DNA from: Thermohalobaculum xanthum
GTDB taxonomy: Bacteria > Pseudomonadota > Alphaproteobacteria > Rhodobacterales > Rhodobacteraceae
Assembly (NCBI RefSeq): GCF_016623495.1
Contig: NZ_JAEHHL010000002.1
Span: 310,001 to 374,000, forward strand
DNA length: 64,000 nucleotides
Reading direction: 5' to 3'
The translations under genes were made by a program, and so were the position numbers. The notes under the pieces are model-generated. The model did not search any database, had not been told where the DNA came from, and worked only from the letters and a program-made list of their open reading frames with translations. Numbering within the stretch: the first letter of the stretch is position 1; each line of letters starts with the position of its first letter. Shown here one piece after another: positions 44,132-51,821 of the stretch.

Positions 44132-46681
44132 TCAGCGTCCGTCGCCATCGGCGTCACCCGAGGCGTCCCCGGCGTCTGCATCGACGTCATCGTGCTGTGC
44201 TGTCCCGCTGCGGCGTCGCGGCGGCGGCGATGACTTCGCCGGCGTCCCGGCCGCCGCCACTGCCTGCGCAGGCTGCAACCCGAGCGCGGCGGCGACGTCG
44301 CCCGCGTTCCGCAGATGCAGATCGCGCTGCGGATACGGGATCTCGATGCCCTCCTCGGCAAAGCGGCGCGCGATCTCGTGGTTGAGGTCGCTGCGCACGT
44401 TCAGAACCCAGTTCACGTCGCGCAGGATCGCCCGGATCTCGAACTCGAGGGCACCGTTCACGAAGCCCGCGAAATAGATCCAGGGGGCCGGACGGCGCAG
44501 GACCATCGGGTGCCCTCGGGCGATCTCGAGCAGAAGCGACTCGATCTTCCGCGTGTCGGTCCCGTAGGCGACGCTGATCTTCAGGATCATGCGCCCCTGA
44601 AGATTGTGATGCGTGTAGTTCGTCACCGTGCTCGAGATCAGCTCGGAGTTCGGCACGATCAGCGCCGAGCGGTCGAAGGTCTCGATCTCGGTCGAGCGCA
44701 CGTTGATCTGTTTGACGTACCCCATGCCCGACGGGATCTCGACCCAGTCGCCAGCCTTCACCGGGCGCTCGATCAGCAGGATCAGGCCGGAGACGAAATT
44801 ATTGACGATGTTCTGGAGCCCGAAGCCGATACCGACCGACAGCGCGCCCGCAACGATGGCGAGATTCGAGAGATTGAGCCCGGCGGTCGAAACCGCGACC
44901 AGAGCCGCCGCGAGAATTCCGATATAGCCGGTCCCGGCGATGATCGCCGCCCGCGCACCCGTGTCGAGGCTGGTCAGCGGCAGCACGGAATGGCGCAGGA
45001 CCGCCTGGATGAGGCGCGTCAGCAGGTAGCCGACCGCGAAGACGACGCAGAAGTAAAGGAACTGGGCGGGCGACACCGTCAGATCGCCGACCGCGAAACC
45101 CTCACCCAGTCCGCGCCAGACGGCCAGCAGGTCGACGGTCGTCGCGCCCCAGATCAACGCCAGCAATGGCAAGGCGATCAGCGAGAGCAGAAAGCCCGCC
45201 ATCACCGGGATCAGCCGCAGACGACGCTGTGCCGTCGTGGTCGCACCGGCGGGCGCGGCAATGCCTTCGATCACCTCGCGCACGACCGAGTAGAGAAGCA
45301 CGAAGAACCCGATCAGACCCGCCGAGGCAAGCGTCGGATGAAAGACGAAGCGCGACGCGGCGAAATACCCGCTCAACGCCAGTACCGGCGCCAGCACCGC
45401 AACGATCCTGTACACGACGCTGGCGACGCGCAGCAGGAAGGGCACGAGGATCTCGTCGCTGGTGTCCTGCTCGGTGCTCCCGTCGTCGAAGTCGCGTGCG
45501 CCCTCGGCTGCCTCGGGCTCCCCGGCGCCGAGACGATGCTGGATCACGCTGACGAGGCTCCAGAGCGCGACGCCGCCGAGGATCTGCAGTGTCGTGTTGT
45601 AGAGGGTCAGCACCTCGATCGCGGCGCCGACGTTCTTGCCCTCGACCACCAGTATCCAGTCGAGCGCGAATAGCGTGGCAAGAACGACGAGCAGAGCATG
45701 GGCGCGCCTGGCATCGCGATCACCGAGCGCCGAGATCCTCAATTCGGGTATCCGCGGCGAGAAGAACGCGCTGCCAAGGGCATAGGCGCCGATCACCAGG
45801 GTCGCCGCGATCCCCAACGCGACGAGAAGCTCCAGCCCCCGCTCTCCCAGAAGTCCCGAAGCGGCCGTCGCCACGAAGACCACGACGAGCGCAAGGATGG
45901 GCAGAACCAGCCGGATCGCAGTCAGCCCCGCTGCAAGGGCCAAACGCCGCGACGCCGTCATGTTGGGATTGACCCGCTTGGAGAGATTGCGGATCAGGAT
46001 CCTGCGCATCCTGCGAAAGCCCAGGAGTGCGAAGATCATCGCAGCCGCAGGCGCCACGATACGCACGACAAGCCCCGAGCCCATTCCGATCTCCTCCTCG
46101 GAGATCCTCGTCCGGGTCTCGGCGATCAGCACCCCGACGCCCTTCCCCAATTCGCTGATCGCGGTGGTGAAGGTTCTGGGATCGAGAATGCTGGGCCCGC
46201 GCTCGAGAAGCGCCTCGTTGAAGATCTGGCGCCGCAGCGCCTGCAGGCGGTCGATCAGCGCCGCTGCTCGAACCGAGGCCTGCTGAGTTCGACGCTTGAC
46301 GCCCTCGAGATCCTCGATTGCCGAGGCGAGCCGCGTCCGCTCGCGCGCGACGTCAGGTGACTCGGACTGCCCCTCGCCCGGAGCCGGGCCAAGTGCATCG
46401 CGCTGGCTGATCAGCGGCGCGAGTTCGCTATCGAGTTTCGCCGACAGTTCGTTGATGCTGACAAGCTCGGCTGAGAGCTTTGCACGCAGCTCGTCGATGT
46501 CTTCGAAGTCGAGGGATTTTTCCTCGATCCTTCGGGTCGCCTCGTCTGCATGCGCCTCCCAGCTCTCGAGAAGAACCCGCGGCGGTTCCGGCTGGGTCTC
46601 CGAACGCTGCGCATGCAACGGCCCCGCCACCAGGACCGCCATCAACGACCCGATCAGGGTGCCGAGTATGGTTGCTCTCAT
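44132..46681 (-). CDS. Large mechanosensitive ion channel (DUF3772/MscK-like)
   Basis: Channel of 849 residues. A signal peptide (about 1-24, LVAGPLHAQ) and a periplasmic helical/coiled-coil domain (about 35-165, rich in ELSAKLDSEL-type heptads) are followed by around eleven membrane segments. The MscS core lies at about 600-790: ALSVGIGFGLQNIVNNFVSG is the pore helix and LLIERPVKAGDWVEIPSGMGYVKQI the beta domain. The tail is Asp/Gly-rich and disordered. It opens on membrane tension to release solutes in osmotic downshock. Next genes downstream are alaX and sseA. Confidence 0.93.
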   Translation of the reverse strand: MRATILGTLIGSLMAVLVAGPLHAQRSETQPEPPRVLLESWEAHADEATRRIEEKSLDFEDIDELRAKLSAELVSINELSAKLDSELAPLISQRDALGPAPGEGQSESPDVARERTRLASAIEDLEGVKRRTQQASVRAAALIDRLQALRRQIFNEALLERGPSILDPRTFTTAISELGKGVGVLIAETRTRISEEEIGMGSGLVVRIVAPAAAMIFALLGFRRMRRILIRNLSKRVNPNMTASRRLALAAGLTAIRLVLPILALVVVFVATAASGLLGERGLELLVALGIAATLVIGAYALGSAFFSPRIPELRISALGDRDARRAHALLVVLATLFALDWILVVEGKNVGAAIEVLTLYNTTLQILGGVALWSLVSVIQHRLGAGEPEAAEGARDFDDGSTEQDTSDEILVPFLLRVASVVYRIVAVLAPVLALSGYFAASRFVFHPTLASAGLIGFFVLLYSVVREVIEGIAAPAGATTTAQRRLRLIPVMAGFLLSLIALPLLALIWGATTVDLLAVWRGLGEGFAVGDLTVSPAQFLYFCVVFAVGYLLTRLIQAVLRHSVLPLTSLDTGARAAIIAGTGYIGILAAALVAVSTAGLNLSNLAIVAGALSVGIGFGLQNIVNNFVSGLILLIERPVKAGDWVEIPSGMGYVKQINVRSTEIETFDRSALIVPNSELISSTVTNYTHHNLQGRMILKISVAYGTDTRKIESLLLEIARGHPMVLRRPAPWIYFAGFVNGALEFEIRAILRDVNWVLNVRSDLNHEIARRFAEEGIEIPYPQRDLHLRNAGDVAAALGLQPAQAVAAAGTPAKSSPPPRRRSGTAQHDDVDADAGDASGDADGDGR

Positions 46682-46745
46682 GCCCTACGCCTTACCCCGC
46701 GGCTCCCGAGGATGCCAGAGGGGTTTGCGGCGGCCTCGATCCCGG

Positions 46746-47789
46746 TCAGGCGTCCTCGAAGACCTTCGGGATCGACGCGTCCGCGCCGCGGTCGAGCCAC
46801 TCGGGCACGGGCAGCCCCTTCTCGCGCAAGAACGATGGGTTGAACACCTTCGACTGGTAGCGCGAGCCATAGTCGCAAAGGATCGTGACGATGGTGTGCC
46901 CCGGTCCCATATCGCGCGCCATGCGGATTGCGCCGGCCACGTTGATCCCGGTCGAGAGACCCATGCACAAGCCCTCGTGCTGCAGGAGGTCGAAGACCAC
47001 CGGAAGCCCTTCCTCATCGGGAACCTGGTAGGGGAAGTCGACGTCGAGCCCCTCGAGATTGGCGGTGATCCGTCCCTGGCCGATGCCCTCGGAGATCGAT
47101 GAGCCTTCGGCCTTCAGGGTCCCGTTCTTGTAGTATTCATAGAGCGCCGCACCCAGCGGATCGGCGAGCCCGATCTTGATTGCGGAATTACGCGCCTTGA
47201 GCCCCATCGCGACGCCGGCAAGCGTTCCGCCGGACCCCACGGCGCAGATGAACCCGTCCACCTTCCCGCCGGTCTGGTCCCAGATCTCGGGCGCCGTCGA
47301 GTCGATATGCGACTGGCGGTTGGCCACGTTGTCGAACTGATTGGCGAAGACGGCGCCGTTCGGCTCGGTTCGCGCCAGCGTCTCGGCAAGCCGGCGCGCG
47401 TAATGGACGTAGTTGTTGGGGTTCCGATACGGAACCGCGGGCACCTCGACCAGCTCGGCGCCTGCAAGACGCAGCATGTCCTTCTTTTCCTGGCTCTGCG
47501 TCTCGGGGATCACGATGACGGTCCTGAACCCCATCGCGGCCCCGACAAGGCTGAGCCCGATACCGGTGTTGCCGGCCGTCCCCTCGACGATGGTGCCGCC
47601 CGGCCTGAGTTCGCCGCGCGCGACGGCGTCGCGAATGATCCAGAGTGCCGCCCGGTCTTTCACGGACTGGCCAGGGTTCAGGAACTCGGCCTTTCCCAGG
47701 ATCTCGCACCCGGTAAGCTCGGAAGCGCGGCGAAGCCGAACGAGGGGGGTGTGGCCCACCGCATCGGGCAGATCCTTGAAGACTCGCAT
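46746..47789 (-). CDS. cysK: Cysteine synthase A
   Basis: PLP enzyme of 347 residues that makes cysteine from O-acetylserine and sulfide. The Schiff-base lysine is Lys44 in NPGQSVKDRAALW. The serine/acetate loop is EGTAGNTGIGL rather than EPTSGNTGIAL, and VGSGGTLAGVAMG is the phosphate-binding loop. The C-terminus is longer than in E. coli CysK (YGSRYQSKVFNPSFL). Start ATG 47789 has GTGGAA just upstream; a longer start 22 codons earlier spans a duplicated segment. It lies upstream of the channel gene, and sseA is three genes further on. Confidence 0.94.
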   Translation of the reverse strand: MRVFKDLPDAVGHTPLVRLRRASELTGCEILGKAEFLNPGQSVKDRAALWIIRDAVARGELRPGGTIVEGTAGNTGIGLSLVGAAMGFRTVIVIPETQSQEKKDMLRLAGAELVEVPAVPYRNPNNYVHYARRLAETLARTEPNGAVFANQFDNVANRQSHIDSTAPEIWDQTGGKVDGFICAVGSGGTLAGVAMGLKARNSAIKIGLADPLGAALYEYYKNGTLKAEGSSISEGIGQGRITANLEGLDVDFPYQVPDEEGLPVVFDLLQHEGLCMGLSTGINVAGAIRMARDMGPGHTIVTILCDYGSRYQSKVFNPSFLREKGLPVPEWLDRGADASIPKVFEDA

Positions 47790-47790
47790 A

Positions 47791-47830
47791 TTCCACACTC
47801 CTCGGCCGATGAAGTCAGGGTTCCACACTC
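47791..47830. repeat. Direct repeat TTCCACACTC upstream of cysK, 30 bases apart
   Basis: TTCCACACTC occurs at 47791-47800 and 47821-47830, followed by CTCGGCC and GGCC. On the cysK strand the proximal copy supplies the ribosome site. It may be a small duplication or a regulator site; the sequence alone does not decide. Confidence 0.6.
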
Positions 47831-47885
47831 GGCCCTCACTTAAGCCGATTGGCACCTCGGCTCAACCCCGTGCAGCGGGCCGACC

Positions 47886-49022
47886 TTACAGCCATTCTGC
47901 ACGGAGCCGGTCACGATGGCGCGCGAGCCACAGGAGCGGGATCATGGCGGGTCCGGTGTTGATCGCGCCACGCTCGAGCGCGTCGAGCGCTTCGTCGAGG
48001 GGCAGGATCACCGTGCGGATATCCTCCCCCTCGGATGCGATGCCATGCAGCCCGCCGTCGCCAGCAAGGTCCGCCTCGCCGATGAAGCAGGAAAGATGCT
48101 CGGATGCCAGCCCGGGGGTGGGGTAATAGTCCGGCAACCGAATGATGCGTCCGATCTCGATGCCTGCCTCCTCGCGGGCCTCTCGCCGTGCCGTCCCCTC
48201 GGCGTCACCCTCCGCATCGATCCGGCCGGCGATCACCTCGACACACCACGGATCGGCATCCCCGCGCGCGGCGGGCCCGGGCCTGAACTGTTCGAGTAGA
48301 AGCACCCTGTCGCGGCGCGGGTCGTAGGCAAGGATGGTCACGGCATCGCCCCACGAGACGGTCGTTCGCGCCAATGGTCCGGTCCAGCCACCATCGTGGC
48401 GGCGATGGCGCAGGAGATGCTCTTCGACCTCGAGATAGCCGGTCCATGCCCGGTGGCGTTCGATCCACGCGACATCGGCCGCGGCGTCGAAGCCAGTCCG
48501 CAACGGAGGGTCCGCGATGGTCGAGCTTTCAGCCGCCCTGAGCCGAGCGCGCGCCCGGTTGAGCATCGCCGGCCAGAGGCGATGCATTTCCTCTGGCGAG
48601 CGCTGCCCGCGCAGCTCCATCAACGCCCGGGCCGCCTCGATGGCGAGCGACCGGTGCTGCGCGGCCCAAGTGTCGAAATCCCAGGCGTGCGGCGAGGCCT
48701 CGACGTCGGGTCGCGCATCGAAGAACAATGCGTCGATGGCCCCCGCGGCGGTGTTCGCGACAATGTCTGCCAGCTCGTACTCGGCAAATTCATAGAATTC
48801 CAGCCGCGCACGATCCTCGGGGCTGGCCGGATGGAAGAGCAAACCTTCCGTCAGCGCCCCCGCGACCGGTCTGAGGATCGGGTAGTCTGCGTGCGCGTGC
48901 CGCAACGCAGCCAGATCGTGGACGCGGGCGGCGACCAGACAGCGCGGCCCCAGCACCCGGCCCAGCACGACCTCGAGCAGGCGCCGATCCAGAAGCGAGC
49001 CGTAAAGAAAAATCGGTTTCAA
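47886..49022 (-). CDS. Fusion of gamma-glutamylcyclotransferase-like (AIG2) and Nudix hydrolase domains
   Basis: Two-domain protein of 378 residues. Residues 1-120 match the AIG2/GGCT fold: FLYGSLLDRRLLEVVLGR with the YGSL substrate loop, and LEFYEFAEYEL with candidate catalytic Glu. A helical linker follows (about 120-180). Residues 190-378 are a Nudix domain of the ADP-ribose pyrophosphatase type with LLLEQFRPG and the Nudix box at 266-288 ending REAREEAGI. In the box the usual Glu seven residues in is Gly (GRIDAEGD), while the metal-binding REARE-E residues are intact. It may cleave ADP-ribose; the role of the first domain is open. It heads the cysK run. Confidence 0.9.
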   Translation of the reverse strand: MKPIFLYGSLLDRRLLEVVLGRVLGPRCLVAARVHDLAALRHAHADYPILRPVAGALTEGLLFHPASPEDRARLEFYEFAEYELADIVANTAAGAIDALFFDARPDVEASPHAWDFDTWAAQHRSLAIEAARALMELRGQRSPEEMHRLWPAMLNRARARLRAAESSTIADPPLRTGFDAAADVAWIERHRAWTGYLEVEEHLLRHRRHDGGWTGPLARTTVSWGDAVTILAYDPRRDRVLLLEQFRPGPAARGDADPWCVEVIAGRIDAEGDAEGTARREAREEAGIEIGRIIRLPDYYPTPGLASEHLSCFIGEADLAGDGGLHGIASEGEDIRTVILPLDEALDALERGAINTGPAMIPLLWLARHRDRLRAEWL

Positions 49023-49164
49023 GCGTGACCTCCCGGGCCAATCGGACCCGCGGCCAATGACAGACCTGCAGCCTTCTTGTCACAGGAGAGACGGCTCGTT
49101 TCAATCGCACAACAACAACCTGCCACGCATGGTCTTTCCCTGATGCGCGCGCGGGCTATCATAG

Positions 49165-49194
49165 TGATCCAGAAGAGGCGCACATTCGTATACG
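49165..49194 (+). promoter_or_regulatory. Possible ECF sigma (RpoE-like) promoter before the ChrR-like gene
   Basis: TGATCC at 49165-49170 equals the -35 known for the Rhodobacter RpoE/ChrR sigma factor; 18 bases later TATACG could be the -10, though the usual element is closer to TAAGA. The ATG lies 65 bases further on. Confidence 0.35.
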
Positions 49195-49259
49195 CCGACA
49201 TATGGGACCGCTGGGGTTGCCCCGGATGGTCGCAACTGACGAACTGAAGACGATGTTTG

Positions 49260-49895
49260 ATGCCAGGACACGCTCCAACGACTGAAATGCTGGCCGACTA
49301 TGCAAGCGGTGCCGCCTCGCCGGGGCTCGCCTTGCTCGTTGCCGCCCATCTGACCCATGCGCCGGAAAGCCGGACGAGGGTGGAGGCGTTCGAGGCCGTG
49401 GGCGGCGCGCTGCTCGCCGACGAACCGGTGGTGTCAATGTCAGCCGCCGCGCTCGACGAGGTGCTTGCGCGCCTCGACGGCGACGGCTCGCCGCCGATGG
49501 CGCCGGCATGTGCGGCGGGCCCGTTGCCGCGCCCCGTGATCGATGCGGTCGGGCGCGACTTCGATCAGATCCCCTGGAAGTTCCGGCTACCGGGCGTGGC
49601 GGAATACGAGCTTGACGGTTTCGCGGGCGAGAAGGTCAGCCTCCTGCGTGCGCGTCCGGGCGCTCGCATTCCGCAGCATACGCATGAGGGGCGCGAACTT
49701 ACGCTCGTCATGGCCGGCGCCATGAAGGATGGCGACGACATCTATGAAGCCGGCGACGTTGCGATCAACACAGAGGATGACGATCACCATCCGCAGATCG
49801 TCGGCAACGAAACCTGCTATTGCCTGATCGTGATGTCCGGCGGGTTGCGGTTTACCGGCCCCTTCTCGCGCGTGCTCAACCTTCTGGCCGAGTGA
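49260..49895 (+). CDS. ChrR-like cupin anti-sigma homologue lacking the zinc-binding CxxC
   Basis: A 211-residue protein collinear with ChrR of Rhodobacter. The start is ATG 49260; a TTG directly before it is ignored. Residues 1-75 are the anti-sigma domain: LADYASGAASPGLALLVAAHL is well kept, but the zinc motif HxxxCxxC is HLTHAPES, so Cys at 34 and 37 are Ala and Ser; His4 and His30 remain. Residues 100-200 are the ChrR cupin with metal ligands His140, His142, Glu146 and His176/177 (IPQHTHEGREL and DDHHPQ). No sigma factor gene is adjacent. It may be a sensor cupin that no longer binds its sigma factor, or binds it without zinc. Neighbours are a CFA-type gene and a photolyase. Confidence 0.85.
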   Translation: MPGHAPTTEMLADYASGAASPGLALLVAAHLTHAPESRTRVEAFEAVGGALLADEPVVSMSAAALDEVLARLDGDGSPPMAPACAAGPLPRPVIDAVGRDFDQIPWKFRLPGVAEYELDGFAGEKVSLLRARPGARIPQHTHEGRELTLVMAGAMKDGDDIYEAGDVAINTEDDDHHPQIVGNETCYCLIVMSGGLRFTGPFSRVLNLLAE

Positions 49896-49910
49896 AGCGA
49901 GAACGCGCTT

Positions 49911-49933
49911 CGGCCCGGATCAATGCCGGGCCG
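49911..49933. terminator. Hairpin between convergent ChrR-like and membrane protein genes
   Basis: CGGCCCGG (49911-49918) pairs perfectly with CCGGGCCG (49926-49933) over seven bases, 16 bases after the ChrR-like stop. A short purine tail and no T-run follow, so it may act in both directions but weakly. Confidence 0.45.
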
Positions 49934-49961
49934 GAAAGAGGATCAACTTCCCAGACTACGC

Positions 49962-50435
49962 TCAGGCCGTGCTGTCCGACGGCACTTCGCGGTTCTTCCG
50001 GAAGCGGACCAGCGTCCAGTGCAGCAATTCCGTCACGACACCCAGGACCGCCGTCGTGGTGATCGTCAGCGTGAGCAGCGGGAAGTTGATGACGAGATCG
50101 AAGAGCGGCGTGATCTCGCTTTCCATGTTGCGCACGAAGCTCTCGTAACTGCTCGACGGACCGCGCCACGTCTGGAACGCGACGACCAGTCCGTAAACCG
50201 TGCCGGCCACGAGGATCGAGAGCAACCCGGCCCAAACGCCATTCGCGACCGCGACGATGAAGCCCCAGCCCTGACGCGTTGCAAGGTTGAAGAAGCCAAC
50301 CAGTGCGCCCGCGATCGGACTGATCACCGCCATGACCGGAAGCGCCTCGAGAACAGGCCGCGCTTCAGGATGCGACAACACCCAGTTCACAGCCCACGCC
50401 ATCAGAATTGCGCAGATAACCCTAAATAGCAGCAT
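49962..50435 (-). CDS. Hypothetical integral membrane protein
   Basis: A 157-residue protein with four likely membrane helices: about 3-22 (LLFRVICAILMAWAVNWVL), 31-50, 59-88 (FIVAVANGVWAGLLSILVAG) and 112-142 (LFDLVINFPLLTLTITTTAVLG). The loop at 90-110 is polar, with SSSYESFVRNME. The family is not one I can name. It lies between the ChrR-like gene (convergent) and the CFA-type methyltransferase gene (same strand, 95 bases upstream), so it may share the transcript of the latter. Confidence 0.75.
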   Translation of the reverse strand: MLLFRVICAILMAWAVNWVLSHPEARPVLEALPVMAVISPIAGALVGFFNLATRQGWGFIVAVANGVWAGLLSILVAGTVYGLVVAFQTWRGPSSSYESFVRNMESEITPLFDLVINFPLLTLTITTTAVLGVVTELLHWTLVRFRKNREVPSDSTA

Positions 50436-50530
50436 GTCGCGCCTTCACCATCTAAGCTGAGCAGGAAAACGCGCCCTCACCCAACACCCCGATCGGCATG
50501 ATGCCCCAAAACGGCACCGAAAGGCAAGAA

Positions 50531-51739
50531 TCATGCGGGTTTCTGCAGGGAGATTTGTGTCACATCCGTCGTTTTCGCCCGGAAACAGGCCGCACAACTT
50601 GCCAGGTAGAAGTTCCACATCCTTCGGAAGCGATCATCGAAGCCGAGCGCGCAGATCTCGTCCCACTGGCTCTGGAACCGGTCGCGCCACTCTCTGAGCG
50701 TGCGCGAGTAGCTCTCTCCGAACTCGACCGAGCCAAGCAGCGCAAGGCCCGCGCGCTCCGCCTCGGCCCGCAATGCGCCGGGAGAGGGAAGCATGCCGCC
50801 GGGAAAGATGTACTTCTGGATGAAATCGGTCTGGCGTCGATACTCGGCGAACAGGCCATCCGCGATAGTGATGATCTGCAAGCCCGCGATGGCGCCGGGG
50901 CGGAGCCGCTCGCGGATCGTCTCGAAGTAGGCGGGCCAATAGCGCTCCCCTACCGCCTCGAACATCTCGATCGAGGCGATCCCGTCGTAGACGCCGCGCT
51001 CGTCGCGATAGTCGCGGATCACGATCTCCGCGCGCTCGGCGAGCCCGGCCTCGAACAGGCGTCTCGCCGCGTAATCGTGCTGCTCGCGCGACAGCGTGAG
51101 CCCGGTGACCCGCACGCCGCGCTCGCGGATCGCATATTCCGCGAACCCGCCCCAGCCACAGCCGATCTCGAGCAGGTGGTCCCCCGATTTCACGCCGATC
51201 CGGTCGCAGATGGCGGCGTACTTGTTCGCCTGCGCCTGCGTCAGGTCCTCGCCCTGCCCGGTGAAGAGCGCTGACGAGTAGGTCATCGAAGGATCGAGCC
51301 ACCGCTCGTAGAAGGCGTTCCCGAGGTCGTAATGGTACGAGATGTTCCGCCGCGCGCCGCGGCGCGTGTTCGATCTCAGCCAGTGACGCAGCCGCTCGTA
51401 GGCGCGCACCAGCACCATCGCGGGGAAGCCGCGTCCGAGCGTATCGTTGTTGAGAAGAATGACGTCGAGGAGCGCCTGAAGATCGGGCGTCTCCCACCAT
51501 CCATCGAGGTACATCTCGGAAAAGCCAAGATCGCCCTCGCGCACGAGCCGGGTGAAGAAGTCGGCATTGTGCACTGTCAGGCGTCCGGCCGGGCCGCCGC
51601 TGGGGCCTTCGACGAAGAAGACACGCCCATCGGGCAGCGTGACCTCGAAGCTGCCCGTCTTGATTTCCCCCGCGATCGCGAAGAACGTCTCGAACCAGCG
51701 CGGAAGATCCTTCTGGCCGTCGACACTCGTCAGCCGCAT
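50531..51739 (-). CDS. Cyclopropane-fatty-acyl-phospholipid synthase family methyltransferase
   Basis: SAM-dependent lipid methyltransferase of 402 residues. Start ATG 51739 has AGGAG upstream; longer starts overlap the photolyase. The N-terminal lipid-binding domain (about 1-125) contains SEMYLDGWWETPDL. SAM motif I is LLEIGCGWGGFAEYA (about 189-203); ISYHYDLGNAFYERWLD and SIEMFEAVGERYW are CFA-family marks, and YIFPGGMLPS follows. It modifies unsaturated acyl chains of membrane phospholipids. Relatives in Rhodobacter belong to the singlet oxygen response, which fits the ChrR-like and photolyase neighbours. CFA versus other methylated products cannot be told. Confidence 0.92.
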   Translation of the reverse strand: MRLTSVDGQKDLPRWFETFFAIAGEIKTGSFEVTLPDGRVFFVEGPSGGPAGRLTVHNADFFTRLVREGDLGFSEMYLDGWWETPDLQALLDVILLNNDTLGRGFPAMVLVRAYERLRHWLRSNTRRGARRNISYHYDLGNAFYERWLDPSMTYSSALFTGQGEDLTQAQANKYAAICDRIGVKSGDHLLEIGCGWGGFAEYAIRERGVRVTGLTLSREQHDYAARRLFEAGLAERAEIVIRDYRDERGVYDGIASIEMFEAVGERYWPAYFETIRERLRPGAIAGLQIITIADGLFAEYRRQTDFIQKYIFPGGMLPSPGALRAEAERAGLALLGSVEFGESYSRTLREWRDRFQSQWDEICALGFDDRFRRMWNFYLASCAACFRAKTTDVTQISLQKPA

Positions 51740-51821
51740 GTGGCTCCTCTTGCTTCGTTTTCCCGGAAAATAATTTAGAAGGCCCCCGCGCGGCCAGAAA
51801 AAACGTGCCGTGCGCGTGGCT

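Noticed and set aside
51780-51821. Terminator after the photolyase gene (T6 run on the minus strand)
   Set aside because: The T-run is real but the preceding bases do not form a stem longer than about three pairs.
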